Shown here in pieces: positions 38,494-48,604 of a DNA stretch of 64,000 nucleotides. The notes beneath the pieces are model-generated. The model did not search any database. It worked only from the letters and a program-made list of their open reading frames with translations, and was not told the origin of the DNA. Position 1 is the stretch's first letter; every line of letters begins with the position of its first letter. Both the position numbers and the translations under genes were made by a program. The DNA is taken from contig ML213524.1 of NCBI GenBank assembly GCA_004369045.1, positions 1 through 64,000 on the forward strand, written 5' to 3'. The stretch is from Heliocybe sulcata (taxonomy: Eukaryota; Basidiomycota; Agaricomycetes; Gloeophyllales; Gloeophyllaceae).

Positions 38494-39771
38494 TCGTCAC
38501 ACTCACTCGTCGTGTCATGCTTCAACTTGGATTCCGGGACCTTCAGCTTTGTCGGAGGGTTCGGAAGGAGGTTGGCTGTCTCGCCTGTGAAGACGGGTCG
38601 ACCAGCGAGTCCCGGGGTAGGTTGCGTATCCGTCGTAGGTGACCTGCCGGATGTCCGCCGCGTATCCCGGAGACGTCAGTTCTCGTGGCCGACCAGACAC
38701 CAGCGTACTCACGATAAGCTGGGCGACAATAAAGACACTGGGACAGGGAACGGCATCCTGCTGTACCTGCTAGCAATGTAGAGAGTGCGTGGCGGTATGG
38801 TCGCAAGATATAAGCAGAATGTGAGAGAGCTAACGAACGTTGGTCAGCACCATTCTCCACCCCGCTCCCGGCACCCACCTCTCCGGAATGGTAACTTTCC
38901 ACGCAGTTCTGTACAGGCAGATTATTGTAGGAATACGGGTTACCGTAGGCGAGACGGTTGCAATCAGACTTGCTTAGACAGTATGTGCCCTGTTACGTTG
39001 TATCAGTGGTGTGGTTTCCTGAGTAGCCTCCCGCAGCTGCGTCGCATCATAGATGTTTGCTCTGCGCTGCCAAATACTGCTCGTTGCTTCTCAGGCTTCT
39101 CTTCTGGCGCAAACCCGCCGAATTTACGTTCTGCGGTCAATTTGGCGAATGCATAGTCTGGAGTGCCATTCTACAAAGGCGCGTTTACGCCGCCTTTCGA
39201 ACTAAGCAGGTACGGGCCAGTGCATCTGCCAGAGTAGCGCGCTCGACAAGAACATCTGGGGACACCATTGCATCTATGCATCTTGTGGCTTTCTCTGTCG
39301 ACCATCGAGCGCAGCAATATATTATGGCCTATCCTTTCAAATTTCCGGTGAAGTCGGGAAATATGCTTTTCTCATAATTTTCCTGCCGAGCTGAAGGTAT
39401 GACGACGCCCTGCCCAGTGCAGGATCATACTCGGCGGGTAACTGAGGTGTCCACTTTGCCGACCGTGATGGGCTTGGCTCAGCCTGGTATGCATTTGATG
39501 AGATCTAATCTGATAAACTTCCCTCAGCAAGGCTGTTAAACATTCGACTACCACTAACAAGCTATTGACTCACCGGGATATGCCAATGTCGTCCGTACGC
39601 ACCGGACAAGCTTATTGATATACAGGAGTCCATGCCGATGCCGTTTGTACGCGCACCAAGACTGCGCAGGTTTGGCGGAAACTCAGGAGTCCTTCCAGCA
39701 CAGTATAAATTGCTGAACATCAGGGGAGAGAACAGAACACCAGCACCACACTCATCCTCGACTGAATAGCA
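38494..39771. other. Divergent intergenic region, RKI1 / NmrA-like gene
   Basis: 1.3 kb with several chance frames on both strands and no recognisable gene. It contains both promoters. Confidence 0.45.
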
Positions 39772-40855
39772 ATGTCTACCATGAAGAACTTTGTCATTGC
39801 TGGCGTCGGTCGTATTGGCGAATACGTCGCAGAAGAATTCCTGAAGCTCAAAGCCAGCGGATCAGTCTCAAGCCTTACGGTTCTGACCCGCTCAGTAAGT
39901 CAACGGACGCCTCCACGTCTCTACTGCATATCTGATTGCTATATCCCTTCAATAGACTGCTTCCGACAATGCCGTCCTCGAGAAAGTAGTTAAACTAGGG
40001 GCTCAAGTCACCACTGTCGACTACAACGCTCATGACTCCCTCGTCTCCGCGCTGACTGGCGTCGATGCGGTGGTCTCCGCCCTCGGAGGGTACGGACACA
40101 AAGCCCAGTACCAGCTCGCAGATGCTGCGAAGGCAGCTGGGGTCAAGCTGTTCCTTCCGTCAGAATGGGGTCTCTACTCGAGAGGCGTGACCGACGGCTT
40201 TTACGCCGCGCATGATGCAGTTCACAAGCACCTCGAAAAGATCGAGCTGCCGTATGCATTGTTCTACAATGGCATGTGGTCGGACATGATGTTCAATCCG
40301 TGAGTGCAGTCGCTCATGTCAGATCCTAGTTAACTGACGTATTCATGTTTTGCTTGGCCAGATATGCTGGGTGGAATATTCCCCAGGGCAAAATCACCAT
40401 CTGGGGCGAAGGGAATACACCTATCACTTGGACGACCAGAAGAGACGCGGCACGCTTCGTTGCGCACCTTCTGACCCATATTCCGGTTGATCAACTTGCC
40501 GGAAAGGCCTTCTCTGTCGAAGGTGACCGCAAGGTAACGAGCATCCTCCGCACCTAGCAGGGATACGTGACTCATCCAACTACTACTACAGACCCTGAAC
40601 GAGCTAGTAGAGGGCTATACGGCTCGCACCGGGAAGAGGCTCGAAGTTACGCATCTACCGATCGCGGAGCAGGAAAAAATTATGAAAGAAGAGTCACAGT
40701 TTGCATTCAAAGGTATCATGGCATACCTGCTGGTATGCTACGACCGAGGCGCGGTGGACCTGAGGACGACGTCGCCCGAGGGCGTCGCTAATGGTCTTTG
40801 GCCCGAGTGGAACCCGAAGCCGGCCGTAGACGTTCTTGTCGAGGCATATCCTTGA
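39772..40855 (+). CDS. NmrA-like / isoflavone-reductase-like NAD(P)-binding protein
   Basis: Four exons (39772-39894, 39956-40299, 40362-40533, 40592-40855) give 300 aa in a closed frame. The N-terminus carries the Rossmann dinucleotide motif FVIAGVGRIGEYVAEEFL. Then come TALTGVDAVVSALGG-type sequence (LTGVDAVVSALGGYG), KLFLPSEWGLYS with the family's conserved P-S-E-(F/W)-G, the LPYALFYNGMWSDM stretch and TWTTRRDAARFVAHLLT. This is the atypical short-chain dehydrogenase group that includes isoflavone reductases and NmrA sensors. Members either reduce small phenolics or quinone-like substrates, or sense NADP/NAD balance. The substrate cannot be read from sequence. The protein is full length and appears intact. 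Confidence 0.88.
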
Positions 40856-41340
40856 TCCTCGAGTTCGTGAGAGCTTAAACGGTGTATAATTAATTGTGGT
40901 GTTGTAACGGTATGGTAGGGCTTCCAATGCGACTGTCTTCTTTTCATGCACAAGTACTGGAAGCAGCATGTCCATCATAAGATCCACCGTACTCGCAAAT
41001 TGACGTTCGGACAAGTCACTAAGCCACAGCAGAGTCGGCTATATATCAGCACCCGATACTGAGGTTTGCTTGTGCAACGGCTGACTCTCCTGCACGTCGT
41101 CATCGATTGTGGCGCATGCTTGCATCTTCGGAGTCCAGCCCGTCCAGGTGGGTGTCACAAGAACAAAGGCTGCCGGTGTGCCACAGCATATCCCCATGTT
41201 CTCTCTCCGAGTTGACAAGGACGCAGAGCATACACAAGCGCAAATGCCCATGGAAAAGTTAGTGCGGCTGTACTTGCTTATAATGACCGTGCGGTTCCAT
41301 AGTCGCTTTCGATATGCCGCTGCCCATTTTAACGGTAGCA
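40856..41340. other. Intergenic between convergent NmrA-like and GNAT 2 genes
   Basis: About 485 bp. Frames here are short and lack domains. Confidence 0.5.
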
Positions 41341-42099
41341 TTATACATGCATGGCGGATGGTTCGATGAACAACATCCAACCGGTCCATTCTCCCCAGGG
41401 AGTTGTGAAGTCTTTACGACCTTTCAGCTCGAATCCGAACGCTTGATAGATCTTGAGCTGAAACACATGTGAAATACTGCAAGCAAGGATATGTGGCTCT
41501 GACACCTCGCGTACTCACGTTTGTCCTAGTAGTGCAGGCGATAGCCACAGCTGCATTCTCAGTCTTCGCCTATGCCGCGGACATGCATGAATGCTCGAAA
41601 TGCGCGAAGCGAACATATATATAAATACCTTTCGGAAGAGTGCCTTGATTAAGGCAGATGCAATTCCTTTTCTCTGATGGACGCCGTCGACCATGAGGTG
41701 GTGAACCCAGTATGCATCTCGTCTGCCCTGGTACTTACGATAAGCACTAGTTGGTGTCGGCAGGTAAGTATACAAAACACGCACTGTTGGACCGAGGTGC
41801 TGGACTACGAAATCATCCCACGCGCAACTGAACTGCTTGACCAAATGATATAGCTACTTCGTCAATGTGCATGGACGATGAGGACCGAGGAAAAAGCACT
41901 GACGCGTGACGTCTTTCTCTCTCCACCGCTTTGCGCCCTCGGAGAGTTGCGAGTTGAAGTCATAGAAACCAAGCTGAACGGTCGCGGCAGCTTTGCATTT
42001 ACCTTGTGCTCATTCCGCCAACTCTACTGATCCGATCCCTTGCTGAACAAACGCGTCAGCTATGGACGGCAAATGAGGAAAGCTGTCGGCTGCGCTCAT
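41341..42099 (-). CDS. GNAT-family N-acetyltransferase 2
   Basis: The three 3' exons are secure: 41629-41853, 41519-41569 and 41341-41457, all phase 0. They contain LYHLVKQFSCAWDDFVVQHL, the acetyl-CoA loop HHLMVDGVHQRKGIASALIK, TENAAVAIACTT and the closing IYQAFGFELKGRKDFTTPWG with GWMLFIEP. Upstream an exon carries FYDFNSQLSEGAKRWREKD (about 41900-41960), and the likely start is MSAADSFPHLPS at 42099. The joins between these two 5' exons use weaker donors and are uncertain. The substrate is unknown. A partial, decayed copy of the same gene lies on the opposite strand at 47.1-47.3 kb. The gene shares a 346-bp divergent promoter with the peroxiredoxin. Confidence 0.75.
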
Positions 42100-42445
42100 A
42101 ACCTGAGATGAAGCCATTCACACGTATTTTCTCCAGAGTCACTGTCTTCCACCTATCGTGACCAGGCTCTTTGCTCGACTTATCCAGAATTGGAGCTGCG
42201 TTTTTCAGATGCCAGCTCTGAATTGCTCTTCGGGCTGTGTCTTTCATAGAGACATGCAGGCATCTTGAAGTGCCCGACCTCCGAAGACCGAGGCGCGTAG
42301 AGTCTTACGAAGACGCCATCTGGGTCACGTGTCTGAGAGAGATATAACTGTCTTGCATCCCACCGATCAATCCGATCTTTCAAGCCCGTATATCTAGCCG
42401 CTGCAACTCTCACACAAGAAGTAACTCCCACTTGATAGTATAGAA

Positions 42446-43270
42446 ATGGCTACCGTCAAAGTTGGCGACACCATACCCAAGGGAACTTTCTCTTACGTCG
42501 CCTATACCCCGGAGCTGGAGGATGGTGTGCGTATCAATAGTAACTGTCTGGCCTGTACTAGAAACTGACCTGATATATCATAGCTTGCATGTGGTGTTCG
42601 TCAGTATTCGCTGGGAACTATAGGAGTTGAAAGCAGGTTACTGACATGCGAACGTGAAAAGCCACGACCTTGTCCACGGACGAATGGAAGGGCAAGAAAG
42701 TAGTCATCTTCTCCGTCCCAGGGGCTTTCACGGTCAGTAATCTACTGACTCTGCCATACATTGCGAGGCGTCGATCGGATTAGAGAAGGCTCACACCTTG
42801 TTTACAGCCAACCTGCCACGCCAACCATCTCCCTCCCTACCTCAAGAAGTACGATGAGTTCAAGGCCAAGGGTGTCGACGCCATCGCTGTCGTGGCCGCC
42901 AATGACCCATTCGTCATGAGCGGCTGGGCGAGGGTGTCCGGCCTCAAGGACAAGGTATGGTCTCGCCTGTCTCTACGCCTACCTGTTCATTGATCCACGA
43001 TACCCTCCTCTCGCGAAGATCCTCGCACTCTCCGACACGAATGCCCAGTGGTCTGCATCCATGGGTCTCTCCGTGGACATGAGCTCCAGGGGATTTGGAA
43101 CACGGACCAACCGTTACGCTCTGGTCATTGATGACTTGGTCATCAAATACATTGGGGTCAGTTTGCATTCGATATTCAGGAGTGTCAACGTTCGTGACAT
43201 CTTTACATAGGTTGAGCCCGCCCCTGGGGTTACAGTATCTGGTGCAGACGCAGTCCTCGCGGCCCTTTGA
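42446..43270 (+). CDS. Prx5/AHP1-type peroxiredoxin
   Basis: A multi-exon gene of roughly 170 aa. The N-terminal MATVKVGDTIPKGTFSYVAY leads to ELEDG, a small exon with LACG, then LSTDEWKGKKVVIFSVPGAF. An intron splits the active site: TPTCHANHLPPYLKKY follows, with the peroxidatic Cys in the P-T-C-H signature of the Prx5 group. GWARVSGLKDK, LALSDTNAQWSASMGLSVDM, GTRTNRYALVIDDLVIKYIG and EPAPGVTVSGADAVLAAL complete the fold. It reduces hydrogen peroxide and alkyl peroxides with thiol donors in cytosol, peroxisome or mitochondria. No presequence is evident, and the last residues are not a clean peroxisomal tripeptide. The exact edges of the second exon (around 42590-42663) are uncertain by a few bases. 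Confidence 0.9.
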
Positions 43271-43512
43271 CTCGATTCTGGTGGTGAATCCCGTTTATAA
43301 TCAACACAAGGCAACGGAAGCATATATCAGGCTAGACAAACTTGTAGAAACTACATTGCAGGTAGAAGTACAGGTGTATGTATAACAATTGGGCAAGTAC
43401 AAGTAGCACTTACACTCAACTCACCGGCTCCCTAAGAAAATCCTCCCTTTGCAAGATGGCCTCGAGCACAAAACAAGACAAGAATAACGTACAACGAATC
43501 ATCAGTCATATC

Positions 43513-46020
43513 TCACGCCCAAGGGTTATCCTCACTCGGCAAATCGAGCCTGGCATGCGCCGGAGGTTCCATCGCGGTGCTCGTGACAACGGGCTCCGCC
43601 TCCCTCTCGAGTACCTCTTCCACCTCCTCCTCATCTTCGTCCGCCACCTTGAACACACTACCCTCATTTGCCTCCCTTTCCCGCTCGACTTCGACCTCGC
43701 CGACCTCCGTCTCCCCTTGCTGCTCGTCGTCTACGACATATCCACGGCGGTACACTTTCTTCAGGCCGCGCTTTGCGGGCTCCCCCTTCCGCCGCTGCCA
43801 TGCGTTCTCCTCTTGCGCCGCTTCTTCGTCCTCGACGACAAGGTCGACGGCATCCGGTGGTAACACGGGCCTGCTATTCTCCTCTCTGGGTGTCGGCGGC
43901 GACCTCGTGCCCGACCCAGAACTGGGTGTCTCTGCCGTAGGAGAAGAGGTCGAGCGCACCTGCTTCATAGGCGGAGACCGAACTCGAGGGGACGAGGACG
44001 ACGAGGAGGGTTGCGACGTCTTGCTCTGCTTTCCCTTCGCCTTTGTCCACCGCAGCTTGACGTCTCCCGCGTCCACCTCCTGCATCCGATTATCGTCGAA
44101 ATCGACCAACCTTCTGCGATCTTCCGGCACATCGGGCCACTCGCTCCTCGACTCCTTCGCGGCCACCGGCTGTGACGTCCCGACAGCCCCATAGCCGCCG
44201 CCCTTACCGTGCGGTCGCACCCTAGTAAAGTAAGCGCCCCTCTCGTCCCTCAATATCCGTTCTTCCTCGTCCCACATCTTCAGCTTCGCCGCCTCAGAGC
44301 TCACGTCGATGCACGGGTAATTATAGTCCCCGAAAAGATACCGCCGGCTCATGTCAAACAGTTCCTCATCTTCCTCATCAATATCCCCGAACGGCAGATC
44401 GTAGCCTTCGCCTTCCTCTTCCTGGTGGCGGTGCGTGTGTGTCGAGATGAACGGCTCCAGCTGGCCCCGCTCGATGCGATCCTGGAGATCAGGCGCAGGA
44501 TGGACGACATCAGCAGCTTCTGCTTCCAACAAAGGAGCGTAGTCCTCCTCCTCTGCGCCTCTCAACGTTTCACTCGCCCGTCCCCCGGCAACTCTCTCCA
44601 CAATCCTTCTGACACCATTCTCAAACCTGCTGGTGTCCACGGGCTCCTCCTCCGCCAAACGCGGTAGCCAGTACTTCCTCCTGCCACCCTCCGCATACCT
44701 CAACCCCGCCCGAATCCGCCGCTCGCGTCCCAATCCCTGATGGATCCCACCCTCGCTGGGCTCAAACTCGCGATAATCAATCCCCTCCCCGCGCAGCGTC
44801 TGCTTCGTGTCCTCGATGACGTCCCTCAGCCCAAACGCGTCGCGGAACGCGTGCCACACGGGCATCCGGCCGACATACGTCGTGTGCGGGTCGATGTAGT
44901 CGCGGTGCGAGAACGCGTACATGTGTGCGATCGCAAAAAGCGGCATCTCGAACGTGATGAGCATGTCCGAGAGCCCGAGCGAGATGTGCTCCCGGTCGGT
45001 GTACGGCCCGAGCTTGCGAATGAGCCCACCTGCGACGAGGATGGAGATGCCGATGGACTGCCAGAAGGAGAAGAACAGGACGCCTTTGACACAGAGGAAT
45101 TTCGGCATGGGGCTTGTTGAACGACCGTGAGCAAGAGTTTATGAAAGACGAAGTGGGCACGTACCGGAATGGTCGGAGGTCGTCGGAGACACATAGCCAG
45201 AACATCGCTAGACAGTAGAGTGCGAGACAGATTGAGATGTTGTAGACGATACTGACGTAGAGATACCCGGAGCCGGCGCGAAGATCGCCTTCATTGTACT
45301 TGCCCATTGCTTTGAGTAGCAGGGTGGCAAGGGCCAATATAGGCTTGACCTCGACATATTCTGACAGTGTTGTCAGATCGGCTTGGAACACGTCGATTAT
45401 GTTGCGACTCACGGAGAATGCCACGCTGCAGAAATAGGAACGTGTAGGGATCGCTGATATCGAGTTCGCGCTGAAAAAGACTCGCGGGGAAGGGAGGCTC
45501 TTTGGGAGGGCGACCATGAACCATGATGAGCAGTGATCGCTCTCCACCAAGGTATGCAACCAGCAGTTGGAAGAAGCAATAAATGACAAAAGCCTGATGC
45601 ATGTCAGCGTGATCCAAGCAAAGCATAGACATGACACGCACCTCGTAGATATCTCTCAGGGCATCAATCACGAACGCTGCGCCGAGCGAGAAGAGCGAGA
45701 TCAAGGAGGATACAGCGTATATAGGGACCATGAGCATGATTCGTACGACCATTCTGTGAGCAAAAGAGACGCGACAAAGCCGTGCACCGTTATCATCTCC
45801 CGAAGGTTCAAGCGAGAAAAGACATGAGCGCGAACCGTTGCAGGATCGGTTTGCGGTAGTTCTTGAGTTGCAGAGTTATGGACATGACAGATATAACCGT
45901 CGCCACCAGAGTCGATATCCCAGAGACGGTCAGTAGAACGGGGCTGAGAGAAGAGCCTGAGCCTGAGCCCAGGTCAGTGTCCTTGTCGCCGGTCATGGCG
46001 AATGTCGTTAGATTCGTCAT
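43513..46020 (-). CDS. Hfl1/TMEM184 (DUF300, Ost-alpha-like) membrane protein
   Basis: Exons from Met 46020 to the stop at 43513, the last one long (ending the frame that begins MPKFLCVKGVLFFSFW). Seven membrane segments are visible, among them SGISTLVATVISVMSITLQL, MLMVPIYAVSSLISLFSLGA, FVIYCFFQLLVAYLGG, PILALATLLLKAM, SIVYNISICLALYCLAMFWL and FWQSIGISILVAGGL. The family core HYRKPILQR-like LKNYRKPILQR, DALRDIYE and MPLFAIAHMYAFSHRDYID is intact. Fission yeast Hfl1 is a vacuolar membrane protein that binds Atg8 without lipidation; animal relatives are Ost-alpha/TMEM184. The ~400-residue C-terminal tail is acidic, Ser/Pro-rich and probably disordered. Function in this organism is inferred from family. 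Confidence 0.9.
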
Positions 46021-47110
46021 GGTCGTTCCAGAGGGCGTCGCCGACTCCCCTTGTCTATGAAAGAAAGCTCAGCCGCAGCCGCAGTGAAAGTTCGGTGACG
46101 AAATGCGGAGGTCGCGTATCGCACTGATCCGGCTAGCGTCGCATCGGTACCTTTTGATCCCTTCCGGATATAACCAGCCTCTGTAGTGCGACGACGAGAT
46201 TGAGAGTACCAGTAAGAGGTTAACGAGTGCAGAAACATGATGGTTCACGACAAGTTATAATTGGTAGGTGCATGTATGCGCGTCTCCTCGATCGCAGTGC
46301 GTTGATATGTTACACAGAATCACTGTTTGCCAAATATTGTTCTAGCTCTCCTTTCAGCTGGATCGTCGACTATCCATAATAATAATGCCAACACCCTCTT
46401 GAAGCTCAGTCGTCATCGACTCCGCTTGCAATCCTGGCCTGATTTATCCGGGATGTGGATTTGGGAGGGCCGACCCCACCTGGTATGACCGCACATAGAG
46501 GCAGTTCATACGGTACGAGAAACCCATGTTCGACCACACATGATAGAACTCATGAAAAACTGACTGCAGTTATACAGTGCTTGGGTGCGGCAAGTCTTAT
46601 AGCAGTTAGAGACTATTGTATATCATCTTGTCCACACCATGCAGTCCGACGGAACAGCGGTAACGCGCATCAAGCGCATCCTTGTGGTGAGTAATCTTTC
46701 ATCCTAACTTATGCCTATGATGAGCTAAATGAGGGTGGATTGAGCAGAACAAGATGATGCACCGGTGAAACTTGGTGGTTGATCCAATCAAAGATGGTGC
46801 AACACGTTCTTGCGTTCCGGGGAGTCGCTCTGCTAACGCAGCTCACTGGACCGAATATCGCATCAGTACGCGTAGCTGACGGAGATCATGGAGTCGTTCT
46901 ACGTCCTACGATACATGCGAGAGCACTGGAAGGGGATACTACGCGGCCACAGATGTGAATGACGAAGTCCTCGGATATCCGTTCACCATGCGGCCTGGAA
47001 ATGACCTGCTAACATGTAAGTAAATCAGCGCATAGGAATATCTCTTCCGGCCTTGCTTTGCCTGCTGACTCCCCTTTGATATTAGGTTAGCGACAAGCAA
47101 CGACAGCTCA
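46021..47110. other. Intergenic, nothing recognised
   Basis: Carries the 5' flank of the DUF300 gene. An upstream minus-strand frame with Met at 46238 runs into the 5' UTR but shows no conserved extension. Confidence 0.45.
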
Positions 47111-47117
47111 GTTTCAA

Positions 47118-47318
47118 TGACATTCAGCATGACATTCAGCTTGCAACTCTCCGAGGGTGCAACGCGGTGGAGAGACAAAGACGTTAGCATCTTCCCCCGC
47201 TTATCACCGTTCATGAATGTTGACGAAGGATCACTATCATTTCGTTAACCAGTTCGGTCACGTCTGGGGTGATCTCGCAGCCCATTACCTCGGTCCAATG
47301 TGATTGCTTTGGGTATGA
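47118..47318 (+). pseudogene. Decayed fragment of a GNAT-2-like gene
   Basis: Two exon remnants match GNAT 2. LQLSEGATRWRDKDV (about 47140-47186) corresponds to SQLSEGAKRWREKDV, and, after an intron-like gap, YHFVNQFGHVWGDLAAHYLG (about 47237-47297) corresponds to YHLVKQFSCAWDDFVVQHLG. A stop follows directly and the acetyl-CoA loop and everything after it are absent. The fragment is on the opposite strand to GNAT 2 and 5 kb away, so it records a duplication that has since been lost. Confidence 0.72.
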
Positions 47319-47354
47319 AACTCGCAAATGAAGAGATTCTCGAGTGCCGCACAT

Positions 47355-47891
47355 TTATAGAGTATGGACCGTACACGCAAGATGCCTTCGGGCCTGGGAC
47401 TGGGAGCGCGAGGTAATGCTCGCTATCTCACGAAGGTAGAATGCATTGCTGTCTCTCCGCATTGTGTCTGACACAGACGTCTGAAGGTGCATGGTTCTCC
47501 TTGGTCGCTGAAGGTACAAATGGGCTGATATTCCAAAGGTAGCCCACAAGCTGGCGTACACCTGGATGTACTGCGTGATTGACGCAGCCCCCAGAGTCAA
47601 TCTCGCTGTTCGCGCGACGGTGTGCCTGACTTGGGCTTGAAGTTGATCGCAGGCCAGGCTCATGGATCCGAATCTATCTCGAGTGCTCTGGATCGGCGGA
47701 CCACAAACGAAGCCAAGCAAGACCGCCCAGGACTTGACCACACGCTCTGCGTCGCCGAAGTCAGGAACGGCCAGACCTACCGCTTCTTCCGCTCGGAGAA
47801 GGCTCGAAGGTGAAAGAAACTCTGAGAAGCTCGCAGCCCGACCGAATCTCCGGAAGTCTAAAGCGTCTTTCTCCCCTTGCTTTTGTGTCAT
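47355..47891 (-). CDS. Hypothetical protein, uncertain
   Basis: A 178-aa uninterrupted frame that I do not recognise. The N-terminal half has alternating charged and hydrophobic residues (FGDAERVVKSWAVLLGFVCG); the C-terminal part is Arg/Ser/Thr-rich. It is intron-free, unlike most neighbours, with no signal peptide. It could be real or chance. Confidence 0.2.
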   Translation of the reverse strand: MTQKQGEKDALDFRRFGRAASFSEFLSPSSLLRAEEAVGLAVPDFGDAERVVKSWAVLLGFVCGPPIQSTRDRFGSMSLACDQLQAQVRHTVARTARLTLGAASITQYIQVYASLWATFGISAHLYLQRPRRTMHLQTSVSDTMRRDSNAFYLREIASITSRSQSQARRHLACTVHTL

Positions 47892-48604
47892 CGGCTATGA
47901 TTAAAGTATGTCATTATGGAGACGATCCCCTCATGTCCGTGACGATAGCTTCTTCGTCGTGCCTTGTCCCACATCGCAGTACCGGCGTTGGAAGGAGGTC
48001 GGATAAAGGATGGTGCATCTTGCTCCGCTTATTGTCCTGGAAGTGAAAAGTCGAAGGTGAGCCGCTCGAGTAGAGCATGCAGACAGCGGACTGTTCTGAT
48101 TTCACAGAGCCTCCCAGCTTTTAAAGATATCGAAACCTGGCCCATGGGCTCCTCCTCTTCTCATAGCGCGAGGTTATCAAGCCTTACATGTGGCCTGTTA
48201 GAGTTTCGAAACACGGGCGTGGATTGGCGGGAACAACTCGGAGAACCGCTATATGGCATCTGAGATCTCGGAAGACGCTTCTTCGGTGATAAGATATAGG
48301 CAGTAGTATCTGATTAGATGGCACTAAGCTCCGATTAGGCACCCCGATTCATCTAATCAGATAATGCCTTGTGGCGGCGGATCGCAACGCTGTTGTGGGC
48401 CAACTTGGCGGTAGGTTCTTCATGCCGCTCTGCTATTCGAATTTCCGTGTGCTGACCTCTGAGTAGATGGATCAGTCTGGCCTGTCCTCCGGCCTGCCAA
48501 GCGCGCTCGCCGCTCGCCCCGATTTTTATTCGCTGGAATAAGAGGACAGGATGCCAAGCTTCGAGGCTTCGGTGCCCTCGACCCTCCCACTTTGACTTGC
48601 TGCC
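47892..48604. promoter_or_regulatory. Upstream region of ferric reductase 1
   Basis: Contains the iron-GATA motif listed separately, plus GATAAGATATAGG (near 48291) and ATCTGATTAGATGG (near 48308), so GATA-type sites cluster at 48.29-48.37 kb. No gene was recognised. Confidence 0.5.
48356..48364 (+). promoter_or_regulatory. Iron-GATA site (ATCAGATAA) upstream of ferric reductase 1
   Basis: An exact match to ATCWGATAA, the site bound by Urbs1/SRE/Fep1-type GATA repressors that silence iron-uptake genes when iron is plentiful. It lies about 240 bp before the start codon. Binding is inferred. Confidence 0.65.

Noticed and set aside
43577-44194. 205-aa plus-strand Ser/Thr-rich frame
   Set aside because: Antisense shadow of the acidic, low-complexity tail of the DUF300 gene.
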